DNA of 64,000 bases from Streptomyces sp. 846.5 (GTDB lineage Bacteria; Actinomycetota; Actinomycetes; Streptomycetales; Streptomycetaceae). Below are positions 53,601-64,000 of this stretch, piece by piece. Each line of letters opens with the position of its first letter. Positions within the stretch are counted from its first letter, which is position 1. Where the stretch lies: assembly GCF_004365705.1 (NCBI RefSeq), contig NZ_SOBN01000002.1, positions 310,001 to 374,000 of the forward strand. Reading direction: 5' to 3'. The notes below the pieces were generated by a model. The model saw nothing but the letters and a program-made list of their open reading frames with translations. It was not told the DNA's origin and searched no databases. The position numbers and the translations under genes were made by a program.

Positions 53601-56600
53601 CCGGAGGGGATCAGCCAGGCGCGCAGCGGCAGCTCGCGGGCCAGATCGAAGGGGCGGGCGGCGAGCTCCTGCGCGGTGGCCGCGAGGCGCTCCGGGTCCG
53701 GGTGCGGGCCCAGGTCCAGTCGGGTGAGGTCGGGCCTGGCCGTGTCTGCGGGCAGGATCAGCTGGTGGGGCTGCCCGTCCCGGACGGCGAAGACGGTCCG
53801 CAGCACCTCGTGCCGTGCCACCACGTCCCCGAGTGCGGTGCGCAGCGCGGCGGGGTCGAGCGGCCCGTCGACGTCGAGCAGCAGCGGGATGTGGTAGGCG
53901 GACCCGGGACCGGCCTGGTTGAGGAACCACAGGCGTCGTTGCGCGTCGGACAGCGGCAGCGGTTCGGGTCGCGGGCGCGGCCCCGGCCGGGTGCCGGGCA
54001 GGTCGCCGCCGCCCTGGGCCATCCTGGTCCGCAGCAGTTCCGCGAAGGCCGCGGCGGTGGGCGCCTCGAACAGGGCCCGCACGCCCGGGGCCACGCCGAG
54101 GACGGTCTGCACCCGGCCGGTCAGCCGAATCGCGAGCAGCGAGTGGCCGCCTGCGGCGAAGAAGTCCTCCTCGACACCGATCCCGGGCAGGCCGAGCACC
54201 TCGGCGAAGAGGCCGGCGACGATCTCCCGGAGCGGGGTGTCCGCGCCGCGCGGACCACCGGGCGTCACGCTCTCCTCGGGCAGCGGCAGCGCGGCCCGGT
54301 CCAGCTTGCCGTTCCTGGTGACCGGCAGCGCGTCCAGCGGGACCACCAGCGGCACCATGTGCTCGGGCAGCCGCTCGGCCAGGTAGGCCCGGATCTGCGC
54401 GGCATCGAGCACGGCGCCGTCCGCCGGCACCGGGTGGGCGACCAGCCGCAGCCCGCCCGCACCGGTGTCCCGCACCACCACGGCCGCCGCGGCGACCTGC
54501 GGATGCCCGGTCAGCACCGCCTCGACCTCGCCGGGTTCGACCCGGAAGCCGCGGATCTTGACCTGGTCGTCGGCGCGCCCGGCGAACTCCAGCACCCCGT
54601 CCGGGTCGCGGCGCACCAGGTCGCCGGTCCGGTACATGCGCCGCCCCGGCGCGGCGAAGGGGTCCGCGGTGAAGCGGGCCGCGGTCAGGCCGGGACGGTT
54701 CAGATAGCCGCGGGCCAGGCCGGCGCCGCTCAGGTAGAGCTCGCCGACCGTCCCGTCGGGGGCGGGCCGCAGCCAGCCGTCCAGAACCCGGCAGGCGACG
54801 TTGTCCATCGGCCGTCCGATGGGCACCCGCGCACCGATCCCGTCCTCGGCCAGGGGCATCTGGGTCGCGCACAGGGTGATCTCGGTCGGGCCGTACAGGG
54901 TCCGCACGGTCAGGCCCGGGCAGGCGCGCAGCACCGCGCGGACGGCCGCGGGCGAGACCACGTCGCCGCCGGTGGACAGCTGGGTCATGCCGGCGAAGCA
55001 GCCGGGCACCTCCTCGGCGAGGACGCGGAACAGTCCGGCGGTGATCAGCGCGGAGGTCAGTCCCTCCTCGGCGACCAGCCGGGCCAGGACCGCGGGCTCC
55101 AGGTCGCCCGGCGGGGCCAGCACGATCCGGCCGCCGGTGAGCAGCGGCGCCCACAGTTCGTACGTCGCCGGGTCGAAGCCCGCCGGGCTGTGCATCAGCA
55201 CCCGCTGCTCCGCCCCCCGGCCCCAGCAGCGGTCCAGGGCCAGCCCGATGACGTCGCGGTGGGTGATCGCCACCTGCTTGGGCCGGCCGGTGGAGCCGGA
55301 GGTGGACATCAGGTAGGCCAGCTGGTCCGGGTGGATCCCCGGCCGCGGCGCGGCCACGGCCGGCCCGTCGCCGGGTCCGGTCCAGGTGTCGGCGGCCTGC
55401 AGCACCGTGCAGCCCGGGTCCTGCCGCGCCTGCGCCACCAGGGGGTGGCCGGCCAGGGCGGCGTCGGTGAGCAGCAGGGCCGGGGAGACCTCGGACAGCG
55501 AGGCGCCCAGCCGGGCGAGGGGCTCGCCCGGGTGCAGCGGCACGTACACGGCGCCCGCCTTCGCGATCCCGACCAGCGCGGTGACCAGGTCGGCGGAGCG
55601 CTCCATCAGCAGGGCGACCGGGGTCTCCGGTCCCGCGCCGAGGCGGTGCAGCCGCTGAGCCAGGTGCTCGGCGCGGCGGTCGAGTTCGGCGTAGCTGAGC
55701 CGGGTGGTCCCGGCGGCCACGGCGATCCGCTCCGGGGCCTCGGCCACCTGGGCCGCGAACAGTTCGAGCAGGCTGCCCGACGGCAGTTCGCGTCCGGTGG
55801 CGTTCCAGGTGTCCAGTTCCGCGGTCTCGGCGGCGGTCAGCACCGCGAGCCGGGCGACCGGGCGGCCGGGGTCGGCGACGAACTGCCGCAGCAGGCTCTC
55901 CAGCCGGGCGCAGATCGCCCGGGCCCGGCGGGCGTCCACGACGTCGGCGCGGTGGTCCAGGCGGAAGGTCAGCGTCGGGCCGGGCACGGCCACCAGCACC
56001 AGCGGGTAGTGCATGGCGTCGACGCCCTCCACGCCGCTGACCCGGACCGCCCCCGGGTCCTGCGGGTCGCCGGTGTCGGCGTCCGGGTAGCTCTCGAAGA
56101 CGACCGCCGTGTCGAACAGTTCGGTGTGCCCGGCCAGGCCGTGGATCTCGGCCAGCCCCAGGTGCTGGTGCGGCAGCCGCGCGACCTGCTCGTCCTGGAG
56201 CCGGGTCAGGAACGCGCCGACCGACTCCTCCGGCCGGGTGGCCGCCCGGACCGGAACGGTGTTGATGAACAGGCCCACCATGCGTTCGGCGTCCGGCAGT
56301 TCGGCCGGACGACCGGCCACGGTGGTGCCGAAGACGAGATCGGAGCGCCCGGTGAGCGAGCCGAGCAGCAGCGCCCAGGCGCCCTGGACGACCGTGTTCA
56401 GGGTGACACCGCAGGAGCGGGCCAGCGCGGTGAGCCGGTCGGTGGACTCCTCGGTCAGGGTCAGGAACGCCCGCTCCGGCAGCCGGGCCCGGGAGGCGGC
56501 GGCCCCTTCGCCGACCAGGGTCGGTTCGGCCAGCCCGGCGAGCGCCTCGCTCCAGGCCGCACGCGCCCGGGTCCGGTCCTGTCCGGCCAGCCAGGTCAGG

Positions 56601-57133
56601 TGGTCGCGGTGGCCGGGGGCCGGCGGCAGTGCGGCGCGACCCCGGTGGTAGCAGGTCATCAGCTCGGCCAGCAGCACCGACAGCGACCAGCCGTCGAGCA
56701 GGATGTGGTGGAAGCTCAGCAGCAGCTTCCACTCCTGGTCGGCGACCCTGGCCAGGGTCGCCCGCAGCAGCGGCGGCCGGCCCAGGTCGAACCGGTGGGC
56801 GCGCTCGCGGGCGAGCAGCTCGGTGAGCGCGCCCTCCCCGCGCCCGGTCAGGTCGGTCTGCGCCCAGGGCAGCTCGACGGCGTGCGGCACCAGCTGCACC
56901 GGCTCGCCGTTGGGCCGGGTCCGGAAGGCGGAGCGCAGCAGGGGGTGACGCTCCATCAGCGTGCGCAGCGCCTCCCGCAGCCGGTCCGGTTCGACGGCTC
57001 CGGTCAGGCCCAGCACGAACTGCACGGTGTAGACGTCGGCGTCGTCGGGGCCGGCCAGGCCGGCGTGGAAGAACATGCCCTCCTGCAGCGGAGTCAGCGG
57101 CAGGACGTCGGCGAGTCCCTTGATGGCCTTCAC
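50687..57133 (-). CDS. NRPS, modules 3 and 4: C-A-T-C-A-T
   Basis: 2,148 residues. It begins [23 protein letters not shown], a D-to-L type condensation domain ([10 protein letters not shown]), as expected after an epimerase. Order: C (about 55830-57110), A3 (54280-55800), carrier (AGGHSLLAI), C (52680-53970, HHIAADAGS), A4 (51060-52590), carrier (LGGHSLLAV). A3 pocket residues read D-P-Y-L-S-G-L-L-C, an uncertain hydrophobic or phenylglycine-like type. A4 reads D-F-W-N-V-G-M-V-H, the established threonine code. Its ATG overlaps the stop of the first NRPS gene and its stop overlaps the next start. Confidence 0.93.
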   Translation of the reverse strand: MKAIKGLADVLPLTPLQEGMFFHAGLAGPDDADVYTVQFVLGLTGAVEPDRLREALRTLMERHPLLRSAFRTRPNGEPVQLVPHAVELPWAQTDLTGRGEGALTELLARERAHRFDLGRPPLLRATLARVADQEWKLLLSFHHILLDGWSLSVLLAELMTCYHRGRAALPPAPGHRDHLTWLAGQDRTRARAAWSEALAGLAEPTLVGEGAAASRARLPERAFLTLTEESTDRLTALARSCGVTLNTVVQGAWALLLGSLTGRSDLVFGTTVAGRPAELPDAERMVGLFINTVPVRAATRPEESVGAFLTRLQDEQVARLPHQHLGLAEIHGLAGHTELFDTAVVFESYPDADTGDPQDPGAVRVSGVEGVDAMHYPLVLVAVPGPTLTFRLDHRADVVDARRARAICARLESLLRQFVADPGRPVARLAVLTAAETAELDTWNATGRELPSGSLLELFAAQVAEAPERIAVAAGTTRLSYAELDRRAEHLAQRLHRLGAGPETPVALLMERSADLVTALVGIAKAGAVYVPLHPGEPLARLGASLSEVSPALLLTDAALAGHPLVAQARQDPGCTVLQAADTWTGPGDGPAVAAPRPGIHPDQLAYLMSTSGSTGRPKQVAITHRDVIGLALDRCWGRGAEQRVLMHSPAGFDPATYELWAPLLTGGRIVLAPPGDLEPAVLARLVAEEGLTSALITAGLFRVLAEEVPGCFAGMTQLSTGGDVVSPAAVRAVLRACPGLTVRTLYGPTEITLCATQMPLAEDGIGARVPIGRPMDNVACRVLDGWLRPAPDGTVGELYLSGAGLARGYLNRPGLTAARFTADPFAAPGRRMYRTGDLVRRDPDGVLEFAGRADDQVKIRGFRVEPGEVEAVLTGHPQVAAAAVVVRDTGAGGLRLVAHPVPADGAVLDAAQIRAYLAERLPEHMVPLVVPLDALPVTRNGKLDRAALPLPEESVTPGGPRGADTPLREIVAGLFAEVLGLPGIGVEEDFFAAGGHSLLAIRLTGRVQTVLGVAPGVRALFEAPTAAAFAELLRTRMAQGGGDLPGTRPGPRPRPEPLPLSDAQRRLWFLNQAGPGSAYHIPLLLDVDGPLDPAALRTALGDVVARHEVLRTVFAVRDGQPHQLILPADTARPDLTRLDLGPHPDPERLAATAQELAARPFDLARELPLRAWLIPSGPERHTLLLVLHHIAADAGSMEPLLTDLAAAYRARLAGAAPTWAPLPLQYADYGLWRREALGGAEDTGSVEAVQSAYWRGRLAGQPVQLPLPVDRPHREHGTGRSGLVPLALPAPVHAAVRALARKHHMTVFMVLHAALTALLTRTGSGEDVSVGTVVAGRDDEALRSLVGFFVNTLVLRVDTSGDPDFAELLTRVREVDLAAYTHAELPFDRVVELVNPPRSAARHPLCQVVLVLQGQHAQPPQLAGARVGLEPVELGTAKYDLLFTLAEQWAEDGAPAGLGGTLEFSADLFDPATAQQLADRLGRLLEQVTAAPGEPLSRIALADPAELEEVRCWGAATDRSAGGEQTLVSLFEQQAARTPQATAVSFEEQELSYGELDARADALALRLRAAGVGPDRLVALALPRCAELVVAILAVLKAGGAYLPLDPEYPVSRLRYMLGDARPSCVLTVPGTLPPAVAATCADLGIPEIALDGAEPPPLPPLPPLPQPGRAGPDNAAYVIYTSGSTGDPKGVVVTHRNVVRLFGTTREHFGFGPDDVWTLFHSYAFDFSVWELWGALLHGGRVVVVPFAVSRTPGDFVELLAREQVTVLNQTPSAFYQLVHADRERPPGAAPLTLRRVVFGGEALDPARVDPWYDRHPEDAPVLVNMYGITETTVHVSRLEMTRKFPGAQGGSLIGRGLPDLRVQVLDPALRPVPPGVPGEVYVAGPGLARGYLGRPGLTAARFVADPAGEDGARMYRTGDVARWLRGGVLEFVGRADDQVKIRGFRIELGEVTAALAETPGVAQAVAVVREDTPGDRRLVGYVVPAAGVTPRPEAVRQALQGRLPGYMVPAAVVLLDAVPLTVNGKLDTAALPAPARTAGPGRAPRDDRERALVRIFAEVLGVEAVGVEDDFFGLGGHSLLAVRALGRVRDVLGVELGISDLFRAPTAAALAARLDQGTPAHRRPALRRRTRPGAAPQPTTERNPA

Positions 57134-60100
57134 AGGTTGCTCCAGTCGGCTTCGAAGAGGTCGATCTCGTCCTGGTCCAGCTGGACCAGGGAGACGTCGG
57201 AGGGGGTGAGCCCGCCTGCGGCGGGGTCGTCGTCGAGGGTGGCCAGGGCGAGCAGGGCCTGCCGGTACCGCTCCGCGAGCCGGGCCGCCGCCGATTCGCC
57301 CAGCAGCCCTCCCGGCCAGCTCAGCCGCACCGTCAGCCGCGGGCCGTCCGGCCCGGCCTCGGTCCAGGCGCTGACGTCGAGCGGATGGGTGACCGGGGTG
57401 TCCGGGGCCTGGCCCGCGGACAGCACCGCGCTGCCGGCGGCCGGCTCCCAGTCCGCAGCGGCGGCCCGGTCCGACGGGGCCGTGTAGCGGCCCAGGTAGT
57501 TGAAGGACAGCTGGGGCGTCCCGGCGGCCGCGAGCAGCGGTTCGGCGTCCGGGTCGAGGTGGCGGAGCAGCCCGAAGCCGAGTTCGTCGCCCGGCCGGGC
57601 CCGGAGCTGCTCCTTGACCGCCTTGAGCGCGCGGTCGGCGGCCGCTCCGCCGCGGAGCACGGCGGCCGGGTCGAGATCGCCGAGGTCCAGCCGGACCGGG
57701 TGGATGGCGGTGAACCAGCCGACGGTGCGCGACAGGTCGGCTCCGCCCAGGTCGGTGCGGCCGTGCCGCTCCAGGTCCGCGAGCAGGGTCCGCGGGCCGC
57801 CGCCGCGCTCCGCCCGCCAGGCCGCGACGGCCGTCACCAGGGCGGTGAGCAGCACGTGGTCGACCTCGCCGTGGTAGCGGGCGGGCACCGTGGTCAGCAG
57901 CGGGGCGGCCTGTGCGGGCTCCAGGGTGAACCCGGTCTCGCGCAGGGTGGCGACCGTGTCGACGGCCGGGTCCGCCGGACGGTCCGTCAGCAGCGGGTCG
58001 GGCGCCTGCAGGACCGAGGTCCAGTAGTCGAGTTCGCGCCGCCGCTGCGGCCGCTTCGCCTCCTCGGCGAGCAGGCCGGCCCAGCGCCGCAGCGAGGTCC
58101 CGACCGGGTCCAGTTCCTGGCCCCGGGCGGCGGCGGCCAGGTCGGGCAGCAGGATCCGCCAGGAGACGGCGTCCACGGCGAGGTGGTGGGCCACCAGCAG
58201 CAGCAGGCCGGGGCGGTGCGGTCCGCGGTCGAGGTGGACCGCCTGGAGGACCTCGCCGGACGCCGGGTCCAGCCGCTCGCCGGCCGCGGCCCGCTCGCGC
58301 TCGACCAGCTCGTCGAGCGCGTCGGCCTCGTCGCCGCAGCCGTCCGCGCGGACGGTGCGCAGCAGCCGGTCCACCGGCGCGCCCGCCGGAGCGACGGCGG
58401 CGGCGCCGTCGGCGACGCGCAGCCGCAGGGCGTCGTGCCGGTCCACCAGCCGCTGCAGCACCCCGGTCAGTTCCGCGCGGTCCAGTCCGGCGGGGACCTG
58501 GAGCAGCATGGACTGGTGGAACACCCGCCCGTGCCGCCCTGCCGACCAGCGCATGACCGGGGTGAGCGGGAACGGGCCGACGCCGTCGTCGGCGGCCGCG
58601 TCGGCGGCCGCCCCGGTGACGCTGCCGGCGCAGGCGGCGAGGGCGGCCACGGTGCGGTGGCGGAACACCTCGCGCGGCGTGATCACCAGTCCGATCTTCC
58701 GGGCCCGGCCGGCGAGCTGGACCGAGACGATGCTGTCGCCGCCCAGGTCGAAGAAGTCGTCGTCCGCTCCGACCCGGGGCAGGTGCAGCAGTTCGGCGAA
58801 GAGCCCGGCGAGGGCCTGCTCGCGCGGACCGTGCGGGTCGCGTCCGGCCGGGCGGCCCGGCTCCTGCGGTGCGGGCAGCGCCGCGCGGTCGACCTTGCCG
58901 TTGGCGGTCAGCGGGAGCGCGTCCAGGACCACGACGGCCGCCGGGACCATGTACTGCGGCAGTGCCCGTGCCGCGAGGGCGCGGACCTCCGCCGGGTCGC
59001 AGTCGGCCCCCGCGGCCGGCACCGCGTACGCCACCAGGCGCCGGTCCCCGGGCCGGTCCTCGCGCAGCGCCACCACGGCGGTGGCCACCTGCGGCAGGCC
59101 GGACAGGACCGTCTCGATCTCGTCGGGTTCGATCCGGAAGCCGCGCAGCTTGATCTGGTTGTCGGCCCGGCCCACGAACTCCAGCGTCCCATCGGCCCGC
59201 CGCCGCACCATGTCTCCCGTGCGGTACATCCGGCCCCCGGAGGCGCCGAAGGGGTCGGCCACGAAGCGCTCACTGGTCGGTCCGGGCCGGTCCAGGTACC
59301 CGCGGGCCAGGCCCGCGCCGGCCAGGTAGAGCTCGCCCACCGTCCCGGGCGGGGCCAACCGCAGTGCGGCGTCCAGCACATGGGCCCGGTCGTGGTCGAG
59401 CGGGCGCCCGATGGGCAGCCTGGCCGTGCCCAGCGGCGGCTCGGTCAGCCGGTGGCTGGTGGCGAAGGTGGTGGTCTCGGTCGGGCCGTAGCCGTCCACG
59501 ACGGCGACGCCGGGGCAGGCGGTCATCACCCGGCGCACCGCGTCGGGCGGCACCACGTCGCCGCCGGTCCAGACCTCACGGACGTCGGTGAACGCCTCCG
59601 GGCACTCCTCGGCCATCAGCCGGAACAGTCCGGCCGTCAGCCACAGGGCGGTGACCCGCTGTTCGCGCAGCACCTCCGGCAGGGTGACCGGGTCGAGCAG
59701 CTCGACCGGGGTCACCACCACCTCGCCGCCGGACAGCAGCGGCACCCACAGCTCGTAGGTGGCGGCGTCGAAGGCGAGCGGGGAGTGCAGCAGCACCCGG
59801 CGGTGCGCGTCGGAGCGGAACCGCGAGTCCAGGGCGAGCGCGGCGACGCTGCCGTGGGTGACGGCGACGCCCTTGGGGCGGCCGGTGGAGCCGGAGGTGA
59901 ACATGACGTAGGCCAGCCGGTCCGGGCTGATGCCGGTGTCGGTACCGCTGGCCGTGGGTGCGGCCGGGACCGGGGCGTCGAGGTCCGGCGCGGGCAGCAC
60001 CGTGACGTCGCCGTCGCCGAGTGGCAGTTGCCGCGGGTCCCGGTCGGTGATCAGGACCGTCGCCCCTCCCTCCCGGACGACCTCGCGCAGCCGGGCCAAG

Positions 60101-63100
60101 GGCGCACGGGAGTCCAGCGGCAGGTAGCAGCCGCCCGCCTTCAGCACCGCCAGGGTGCTGACCACGGCCTCGGCCGAGTGCCGCTGCAGCAGCGCCACCC
60201 GGGTCTCCGGACCCACGCCGGCCGCGGTCAGACGCTGCGCCAGGGCGTCGGCACGGGCGTCCAGTTCGGCGTAGCTGAGCACCCGTTCCCCGCAGCGGAC
60301 CGCCGGGGCGTCGGGCGTCCGCGCCGCCTGGGCGCGGAACAGCTCCGGCACCGAGCGCGCAGGAGCGGCCTGGCGGGTCGCGGCGGAGCCGGAGCCGAGC
60401 AGGGTGTCGCGCTCCCCCGGGAGCAGCAGCTCGAAGGCGTCGACGGGCCGCTCCGGGTCGGCGCACAGCTGTGCCAGCAGCGCCAGGTAGCGGTCGGCCA
60501 GCGCCTCGGCGGTGCCGGGGTCGAACAGGTCGGCCGCGTACTCCAGCACCAGGCCGAGCCCGGCCGGGTCGCCGGACCCGCCGCGCTGCTCGGTCAGTTC
60601 GAAGGACAGGTCGAACTTGACGGTGCCGAGCGCGATCGGGGCCGCCGACATGGTCAGCCCGGGCCCCGCCGCACGCTCGCGCAGTTCCTCGGCCAGGCCG
60701 AAGGAGACCTGGAAGAGGGGGTTGTGCTCGGTGGCGCCGCCGCTGCCGGTCAGCTCCACCACCCGGTCGAAGGGCAGCCCGGCGTGGTCGAGGTCGTCCA
60801 CGTCCGCCTCACGGACCCTGGCCAGCAGCTCGGCGAAGGTCGGGGACCCGGACAGGTCGGTGCGCAGCGCCACCGTGTTGGCGAAGAAGCCGACCAGGTC
60901 GTGCAGGCCGGGAACGTCCCGACCGGACACCGCCGTGCCCACGGCGAGGTCCTCCCCCGCCCCGAGCCGGCCCAGCAGGACCGCCAGTGCCGCGTGGGCG
61001 GCCATGAACACCGTCACTCCGTGCCGCCGGGCCAGGGCCACCAGCGCCCGGTGGCCGTCCGCGCCGGTCCGCCGGCGCACCAGGCCGCCCTCCCGGCCGG
61101 GCCGGGCGCCGCGGGGACGGTCCGACGGCAGCTCGGTCAGCTCCGGCAGCCCCGCCAGCCGCTGCCGCCAGTAGCGCAGGTCCGGCGCCAGGGTTCCCTC
61201 GCCCTCCAGGGCGTTCCGCCGCCACAGCACATGGTCCGCGTACGCCACCGGCAGCGCCGGCAGGTCGGGCCTGCGCCCGGTGGCACGGGCCGCGAGGAAC
61301 TCCCCCAGGTCGCGCAGGAGCGGTTCCATCGACAGGCCGTCGCAGACGATGTGGTGCAGCACCAGCAGCAGCACGTGCCGTTCCCCGGGCCCGGGGAAGA
61401 GCCGGGCGCGCAGCGGCGGACGGGCGGTCAGGTCGAACGGCTCCGCGGCCTCGGCCGCGAGCAACCGGTCCAGGTCCTGCCGCTCGACCCGCTCGCCCGC
61501 GCCTGCCACCGCGAAGTCCGGACCGTCCGCCTCCTCCAGCACGTCCTGGTAGGGGACGCCGTCGCGGGCCGGGAAGCGGGTGCGCAGCGGCTCGTGACGG
61601 GCGATCAGGTCGCCGAGCGCGGCCCGCAGCGCGGGGACGTCCAGCGGACCGGTGAAGACCACCGCCACCGGCACGTTGTAGGTCGCGGCCGGGCCCTCCA
61701 GCTGGTCCAGGAACCAGAGTCTGGCCTGGGCGGGCGCCAGCGGCGGGAACGGCGGACGCGGTCCGGCGACGGGCGGCGCGGACGGGGTGCGGGCGCCGCC
61801 GGCCGCGGCGTCGAGCAGTTGCGCCAGGTCCGCCACCGTGGCGGCGCGGAACAGGTCCCGGATCGTCAGTTCCGCGCCGAAGACCTCGCGGACCCGGTGC
61901 AGCAGCCTGGTCGCCAGCAGCGAGTGACCGCCCGCTTCAAAGAAGTCCGCGTCGGCCCCGATCCGGTCCAGGTCCAGGACCTCCGCGAAGAGCTGCGCCA
62001 GCAGTTCCTCGCGCAGTCCGCGCGGAGCGCGTCGGCCGCCCGCCGCAGGAGCCGGGGGCGCGGGCAGCGCCGCGCGGTCCAGTTTGCCGTTGGGGGTGAG
62101 CGGCAGCTCGTCCAGCACGACGACCGCGGAGGGCACCATGTGACGGGGCAGCAGTTCACCGACGCGGCGGCGGACGGCCTCGGGCTCCGGCGCCGGTCCG
62201 TCGGCGGCCGCGCCGGCGCGCACCGCGTAGGCGACGATGCGGCGGTCACCGGGCTGGTCCTCGCGGACCAGGACCGCCGCTGCGGCGACGCCGGCGCAGC
62301 GGGCCACCGCGGCCTCGATCTCGCCGAGCTCGATCCGGAAGCCGCGCAGCTTGACCTGGCCGTCGGCCCGCCCGGCGAACTCCAGGCTGCCGTCGGCCCG
62401 CCAGCGCACGACGTCGCCGGTGCGGTACATCCGCCCGCCGTCCGGGCCGAACGGATCGGCGACGAAGCGGCCGGCGCTCAGTCCGGGACGCCCGAGGTAG
62501 CCGCGGGCCAGACCGGCGCCCGCGAGGTACAGCTCGCCGCGCACACCCGGCGGCACCAGCCGCAGCCGGTCGTCGAGGACGTAGACCCGGGTGCCGTGCA
62601 CGGGGCTGCCGATCGGCGGCTGCGCGTGCCCGGACAGTGGCGCGCTCATGGTGGCGCAGACCGTCGACTCGCTGGGCCCGTAGGCGTTGACCATCCGGCG
62701 TCCGGCCGACCAGCGGGCCACCAGTTCCGGCGGGCAGGCCTCGCCGGCGACCACCAGCGTGCCGCCGCGCAGGAAGTCCTCCTGCTCCGGCATCGCGGCG
62801 AGGACCGTGGGCGGCATGGTGACGTGGGTGATCCCGTGCTCGGTCGCCAGCCTGGCCAGCTCCGGACCGGGCAGGACCCGCTCGGGCGGGGCGAGGACCA
62901 GCGCCGCTCCGCTGAGCAGCGCCATGCACACCTCCCAGGCCGCGGCGTCGAAGCTGAGCGCGGCGAACTGGAGCACCCGGCTGTCGCCGTCCAGGGCGAA
63001 CGCCTCGGTCTGGGTACGGGACAGGTCCGCGAGCCCGGTGTGGGTGACCACGACGCCCTTGGGACGCCCGGTCGTTCCGGAGGTGTAGACGAGGTAGGCC

Positions 63101-64000
63101 GGGTGCTGCGGCAGCAGCGGCGCGGTCCGGTCCTTGTCGCGCGGGGCGCGCGCCGGGGCGGCGGCGAGTTCGGCGGCCAGGTCGGCGCCGTCCATTTCCG
63201 CCGCCGGGCAGTCGACCGCGGCGAAGGCCCCCCGGGCGGCCAGGTCGGCGCCGACCTGACCGGTGGTCAGCAGCAGCGCGGGCGCGCAGTCGGCGAGCAT
63301 GAAGGCGATCCGCTCGGCCGGGTAGTCGGGGTCGACCGACAGGTAGGCAGCGCCGCACTTGAGCACCGCCACGACGGCGACCGCCAGTTCGGCCGAGCGC
63401 GGCAGGGCCAGGGCGACGACCTGTTCCGGGCCGATGCCGCGGGCGATCAGCCGGTGCGCCAGGCGGTTGGCCGCCTGGTCCAGCTCGGTGTAGTCCAGGC
63501 GCCGGTTCTCGAAGAGCACCGCAGCGGCGTGCGGAGCGGCGGCGAGCCTGGCGGCGAACAGGTCGGGGAAGACCGCGGGCGTCCCGGCGGCCGGACCGCT
63601 GCCCCACTCGCGCAGCAGCCGGTCACGGCCGGCGCGGCCGAGGACGTCGATCGCGCCGATGCGTCGGTCCGGGTCGGCGCAGCCCGCCGCCAGCACGGCG
63701 ACCAGACGGTCCGCCAACTGCTGGGCGGTGGCCCGGTCGTAGAGGTCGGCGGCGTACTCGACCTCGATCTCGACCCCGGCCGGCTGCGCATCGGCGTCGA
63801 ACCGCTCCCGCAGGCTGAAGCTGAGGTCGAAGGCGGAGCCGCCGGTCGGCAGTTCCACGGGTTCGGCGGTCAGGCCCGGCAGTTCGCAGTGGGGCAGCGG
63901 GGACTGGAAGGCCAGCATCACCTGCGCCAGCGGGTGACGGGCCGGGGACCGCTCGGCCCTGGCCAGGTCCACCAGGTGGCCGAAGGGCAGCGGGCCGTGG
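57130..64000 (-). CDS. NRPS, modules 1 and 2 (5' end outside window): C*-A-T-C-A-T-E
   Basis: The open frame reaches the right edge, so the start and most of the first condensation domain (here from [20 protein letters not shown]) are missing. Then A1 (about 62080-63580), carrier (AGGHSLLAT), C (60470-61740, HHIVCDGLS), A2 (58900-60420), carrier LGGDSIVS and an epimerisation domain (57200-58600, [18 protein letters not shown]). A1 pocket residues are D-A-W-T-V-A-A-V-C, close to the phenylalanine code of GrsA. A2 reads D-A-Y-W-W-G-G-T-F, similar to valine codes. The GGDSI-type carrier and the E domain predict a D-configured second residue in this window. Confidence 0.93.
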   Translation of the reverse strand, partial: HGPLPFGHLVDLARAERSPARHPLAQVMLAFQSPLPHCELPGLTAEPVELPTGGSAFDLSFSLRERFDADAQPAGVEIEVEYAADLYDRATAQQLADRLVAVLAAGCADPDRRIGAIDVLGRAGRDRLLREWGSGPAAGTPAVFPDLFAARLAAAPHAAAVLFENRRLDYTELDQAANRLAHRLIARGIGPEQVVALALPRSAELAVAVVAVLKCGAAYLSVDPDYPAERIAFMLADCAPALLLTTGQVGADLAARGAFAAVDCPAAEMDGADLAAELAAAPARAPRDKDRTAPLLPQHPAYLVYTSGTTGRPKGVVVTHTGLADLSRTQTEAFALDGDSRVLQFAALSFDAAAWEVCMALLSGAALVLAPPERVLPGPELARLATEHGITHVTMPPTVLAAMPEQEDFLRGGTLVVAGEACPPELVARWSAGRRMVNAYGPSESTVCATMSAPLSGHAQPPIGSPVHGTRVYVLDDRLRLVPPGVRGELYLAGAGLARGYLGRPGLSAGRFVADPFGPDGGRMYRTGDVVRWRADGSLEFAGRADGQVKLRGFRIELGEIEAAVARCAGVAAAAVLVREDQPGDRRIVAYAVRAGAAADGPAPEPEAVRRRVGELLPRHMVPSAVVVLDELPLTPNGKLDRAALPAPPAPAAGGRRAPRGLREELLAQLFAEVLDLDRIGADADFFEAGGHSLLATRLLHRVREVFGAELTIRDLFRAATVADLAQLLDAAAGGARTPSAPPVAGPRPPFPPLAPAQARLWFLDQLEGPAATYNVPVAVVFTGPLDVPALRAALGDLIARHEPLRTRFPARDGVPYQDVLEEADGPDFAVAGAGERVERQDLDRLLAAEAAEPFDLTARPPLRARLFPGPGERHVLLLVLHHIVCDGLSMEPLLRDLGEFLAARATGRRPDLPALPVAYADHVLWRRNALEGEGTLAPDLRYWRQRLAGLPELTELPSDRPRGARPGREGGLVRRRTGADGHRALVALARRHGVTVFMAAHAALAVLLGRLGAGEDLAVGTAVSGRDVPGLHDLVGFFANTVALRTDLSGSPTFAELLARVREADVDDLDHAGLPFDRVVELTGSGGATEHNPLFQVSFGLAEELRERAAGPGLTMSAAPIALGTVKFDLSFELTEQRGGSGDPAGLGLVLEYAADLFDPGTAEALADRYLALLAQLCADPERPVDAFELLLPGERDTLLGSGSAATRQAAPARSVPELFRAQAARTPDAPAVRCGERVLSYAELDARADALAQRLTAAGVGPETRVALLQRHSAEAVVSTLAVLKAGGCYLPLDSRAPLARLREVVREGGATVLITDRDPRQLPLGDGDVTVLPAPDLDAPVPAAPTASGTDTGISPDRLAYVMFTSGSTGRPKGVAVTHGSVAALALDSRFRSDAHRRVLLHSPLAFDAATYELWVPLLSGGEVVVTPVELLDPVTLPEVLREQRVTALWLTAGLFRLMAEECPEAFTDVREVWTGGDVVPPDAVRRVMTACPGVAVVDGYGPTETTTFATSHRLTEPPLGTARLPIGRPLDHDRAHVLDAALRLAPPGTVGELYLAGAGLARGYLDRPGPTSERFVADPFGASGGRMYRTGDMVRRRADGTLEFVGRADNQIKLRGFRIEPDEIETVLSGLPQVATAVVALREDRPGDRRLVAYAVPAAGADCDPAEVRALAARALPQYMVPAAVVVLDALPLTANGKVDRAALPAPQEPGRPAGRDPHGPREQALAGLFAELLHLPRVGADDDFFDLGGDSIVSVQLAGRARKIGLVITPREVFRHRTVAALAACAGSVTGAAADAAADDGVGPFPLTPVMRWSAGRHGRVFHQSMLLQVPAGLDRAELTGVLQRLVDRHDALRLRVADGAAAVAPAGAPVDRLLRTVRADGCGDEADALDELVERERAAAGERLDPASGEVLQAVHLDRGPHRPGLLLLVAHHLAVDAVSWRILLPDLAAAARGQELDPVGTSLRRWAGLLAEEAKRPQRRRELDYWTSVLQAPDPLLTDRPADPAVDTVATLRETGFTLEPAQAAPLLTTVPARYHGEVDHVLLTALVTAVAAWRAERGGGPRTLLADLERHGRTDLGGADLSRTVGWFTAIHPVRLDLGDLDPAAVLRGGAAADRALKAVKEQLRARPGDELGFGLLRHLDPDAEPLLAAAGTPQLSFNYLGRYTAPSDRAAAADWEPAAGSAVLSAGQAPDTPVTHPLDVSAWTEAGPDGPRLTVRLSWPGGLLGESAAARLAERYRQALLALATLDDDPAAGGLTPSDVSLVQLDQDEIDLFEADWSNL

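Noticed and set aside
50691-56732. Upstream extension of the module 5-6 NRPS frame to 4,381 codons
   Set aside because: From 50691 onward this frame reads the next NRPS gene out of frame (Arg/Gly/Pro-rich). A good ATG at 50690 overlaps the preceding stop, and condensation-domain homology starts there.
50762-57487. A 2,241-codon open frame on the plus strand, antisense to the NRPS genes
   Set aside because: Its translation is low-complexity (Gly, Arg, Gln, His rich), shows no domain, and the third-position GC bias belongs to the minus-strand NRPS frame. High-GC DNA routinely leaves long antisense frames open.
43587-64000. Assignment to a glycopeptide-type cluster because of the A3 pocket
   Set aside because: There is no P450, halogenase, X-domain or phenylglycine gene in the window, and the other codes (Thr, Asp, Val-like) do not fit a glycopeptide scaffold.

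Overview
This is high-GC actinomycete DNA, most likely from Streptomyces or a relative such as Kitasatospora or Streptacidiphilus. Codons mostly end in G or C, GTG and TTG starts are common, and stop/start overlaps of the ATGA, GTGA or TGATG type are frequent. The PopR/ClpP pair, DUF1062, DUF6126-like, DUF998 and SARP genes fit this group. I saw no rRNA, tRNA, CRISPR array or insertion sequence.

Layout, left to right. (1) 155-3610: a tightly coupled plus-strand operon behind a 20-bp palindrome, encoding a small protein, an ArsR-type repressor, a SulP-STAS anion permease, a 36-residue ORF, an RsbW-like ATPase and two small proteins. (2) 3759-12296: an MmyB-type regulator divergent from an SDR enzyme, a previously easy-to-miss 42-residue membrane microprotein, a DUF1062 protein, a membrane-anchored trypsin/PDZ protease, a His-rich membrane protein and a large secreted penicillin-acylase-type Ntn hydrolase. 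(3) 12453-26040: small redox and stress units, each with its own regulator: MarR with VOC/NTF2/nitroreductase, TetR with aldo-keto reductase/DUF998/epimerase, and TetR with an F420-NADP reductase-like protein. Their operators can be read directly. This stretch also holds several gene remnants (VOC, ECF-sigma tail, SDR tail, methyltransferase tail, PucR tail). (4) 26060-30407: a cell-wall block, with a four-repeat peptidoglycan-binding NlpC/P60 protein divergent from four small secreted peptidoglycan-binding proteins. (5) 30497-36580: lipoprotein, HAD phosphatase, secreted Ig-like protein, popR and a clpP pair with a recognisable PopR operator, dienelactone hydrolase and a degenerate HNH-like protein. 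(6) 36698-64000: the right half is a non-ribosomal peptide synthetase cluster with an AfsR-type SARP regulator.

The NRPS cluster is transcribed right to left. Three synthetase genes (the first cut by the window edge) carry C*-A1-T-C-A2-T-E, then C-A3-T-C-A4-T, then C-A5-T-C-A6-T-TE. Specificity codes aligned by eye suggest aromatic (Phe-like), Val-like (epimerised to D), an uncertain residue, Thr, an unmatched residue and Asp, followed by thioesterase release. The last synthetase gene overlaps the first of three genes for a 2-oxoacid dehydrogenase complex (E1-alpha, E1-beta, E2), and all six genes are joined by stop/start overlaps. The dehydrogenase therefore looks like part of the pathway, possibly supplying a short acyl-CoA. 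The SARP/NB-ARC/TPR regulator lies next in the same orientation and faces a 64-residue exported peptide gene. The cluster continues beyond position 64000, so the first residues and tailoring genes are not visible.
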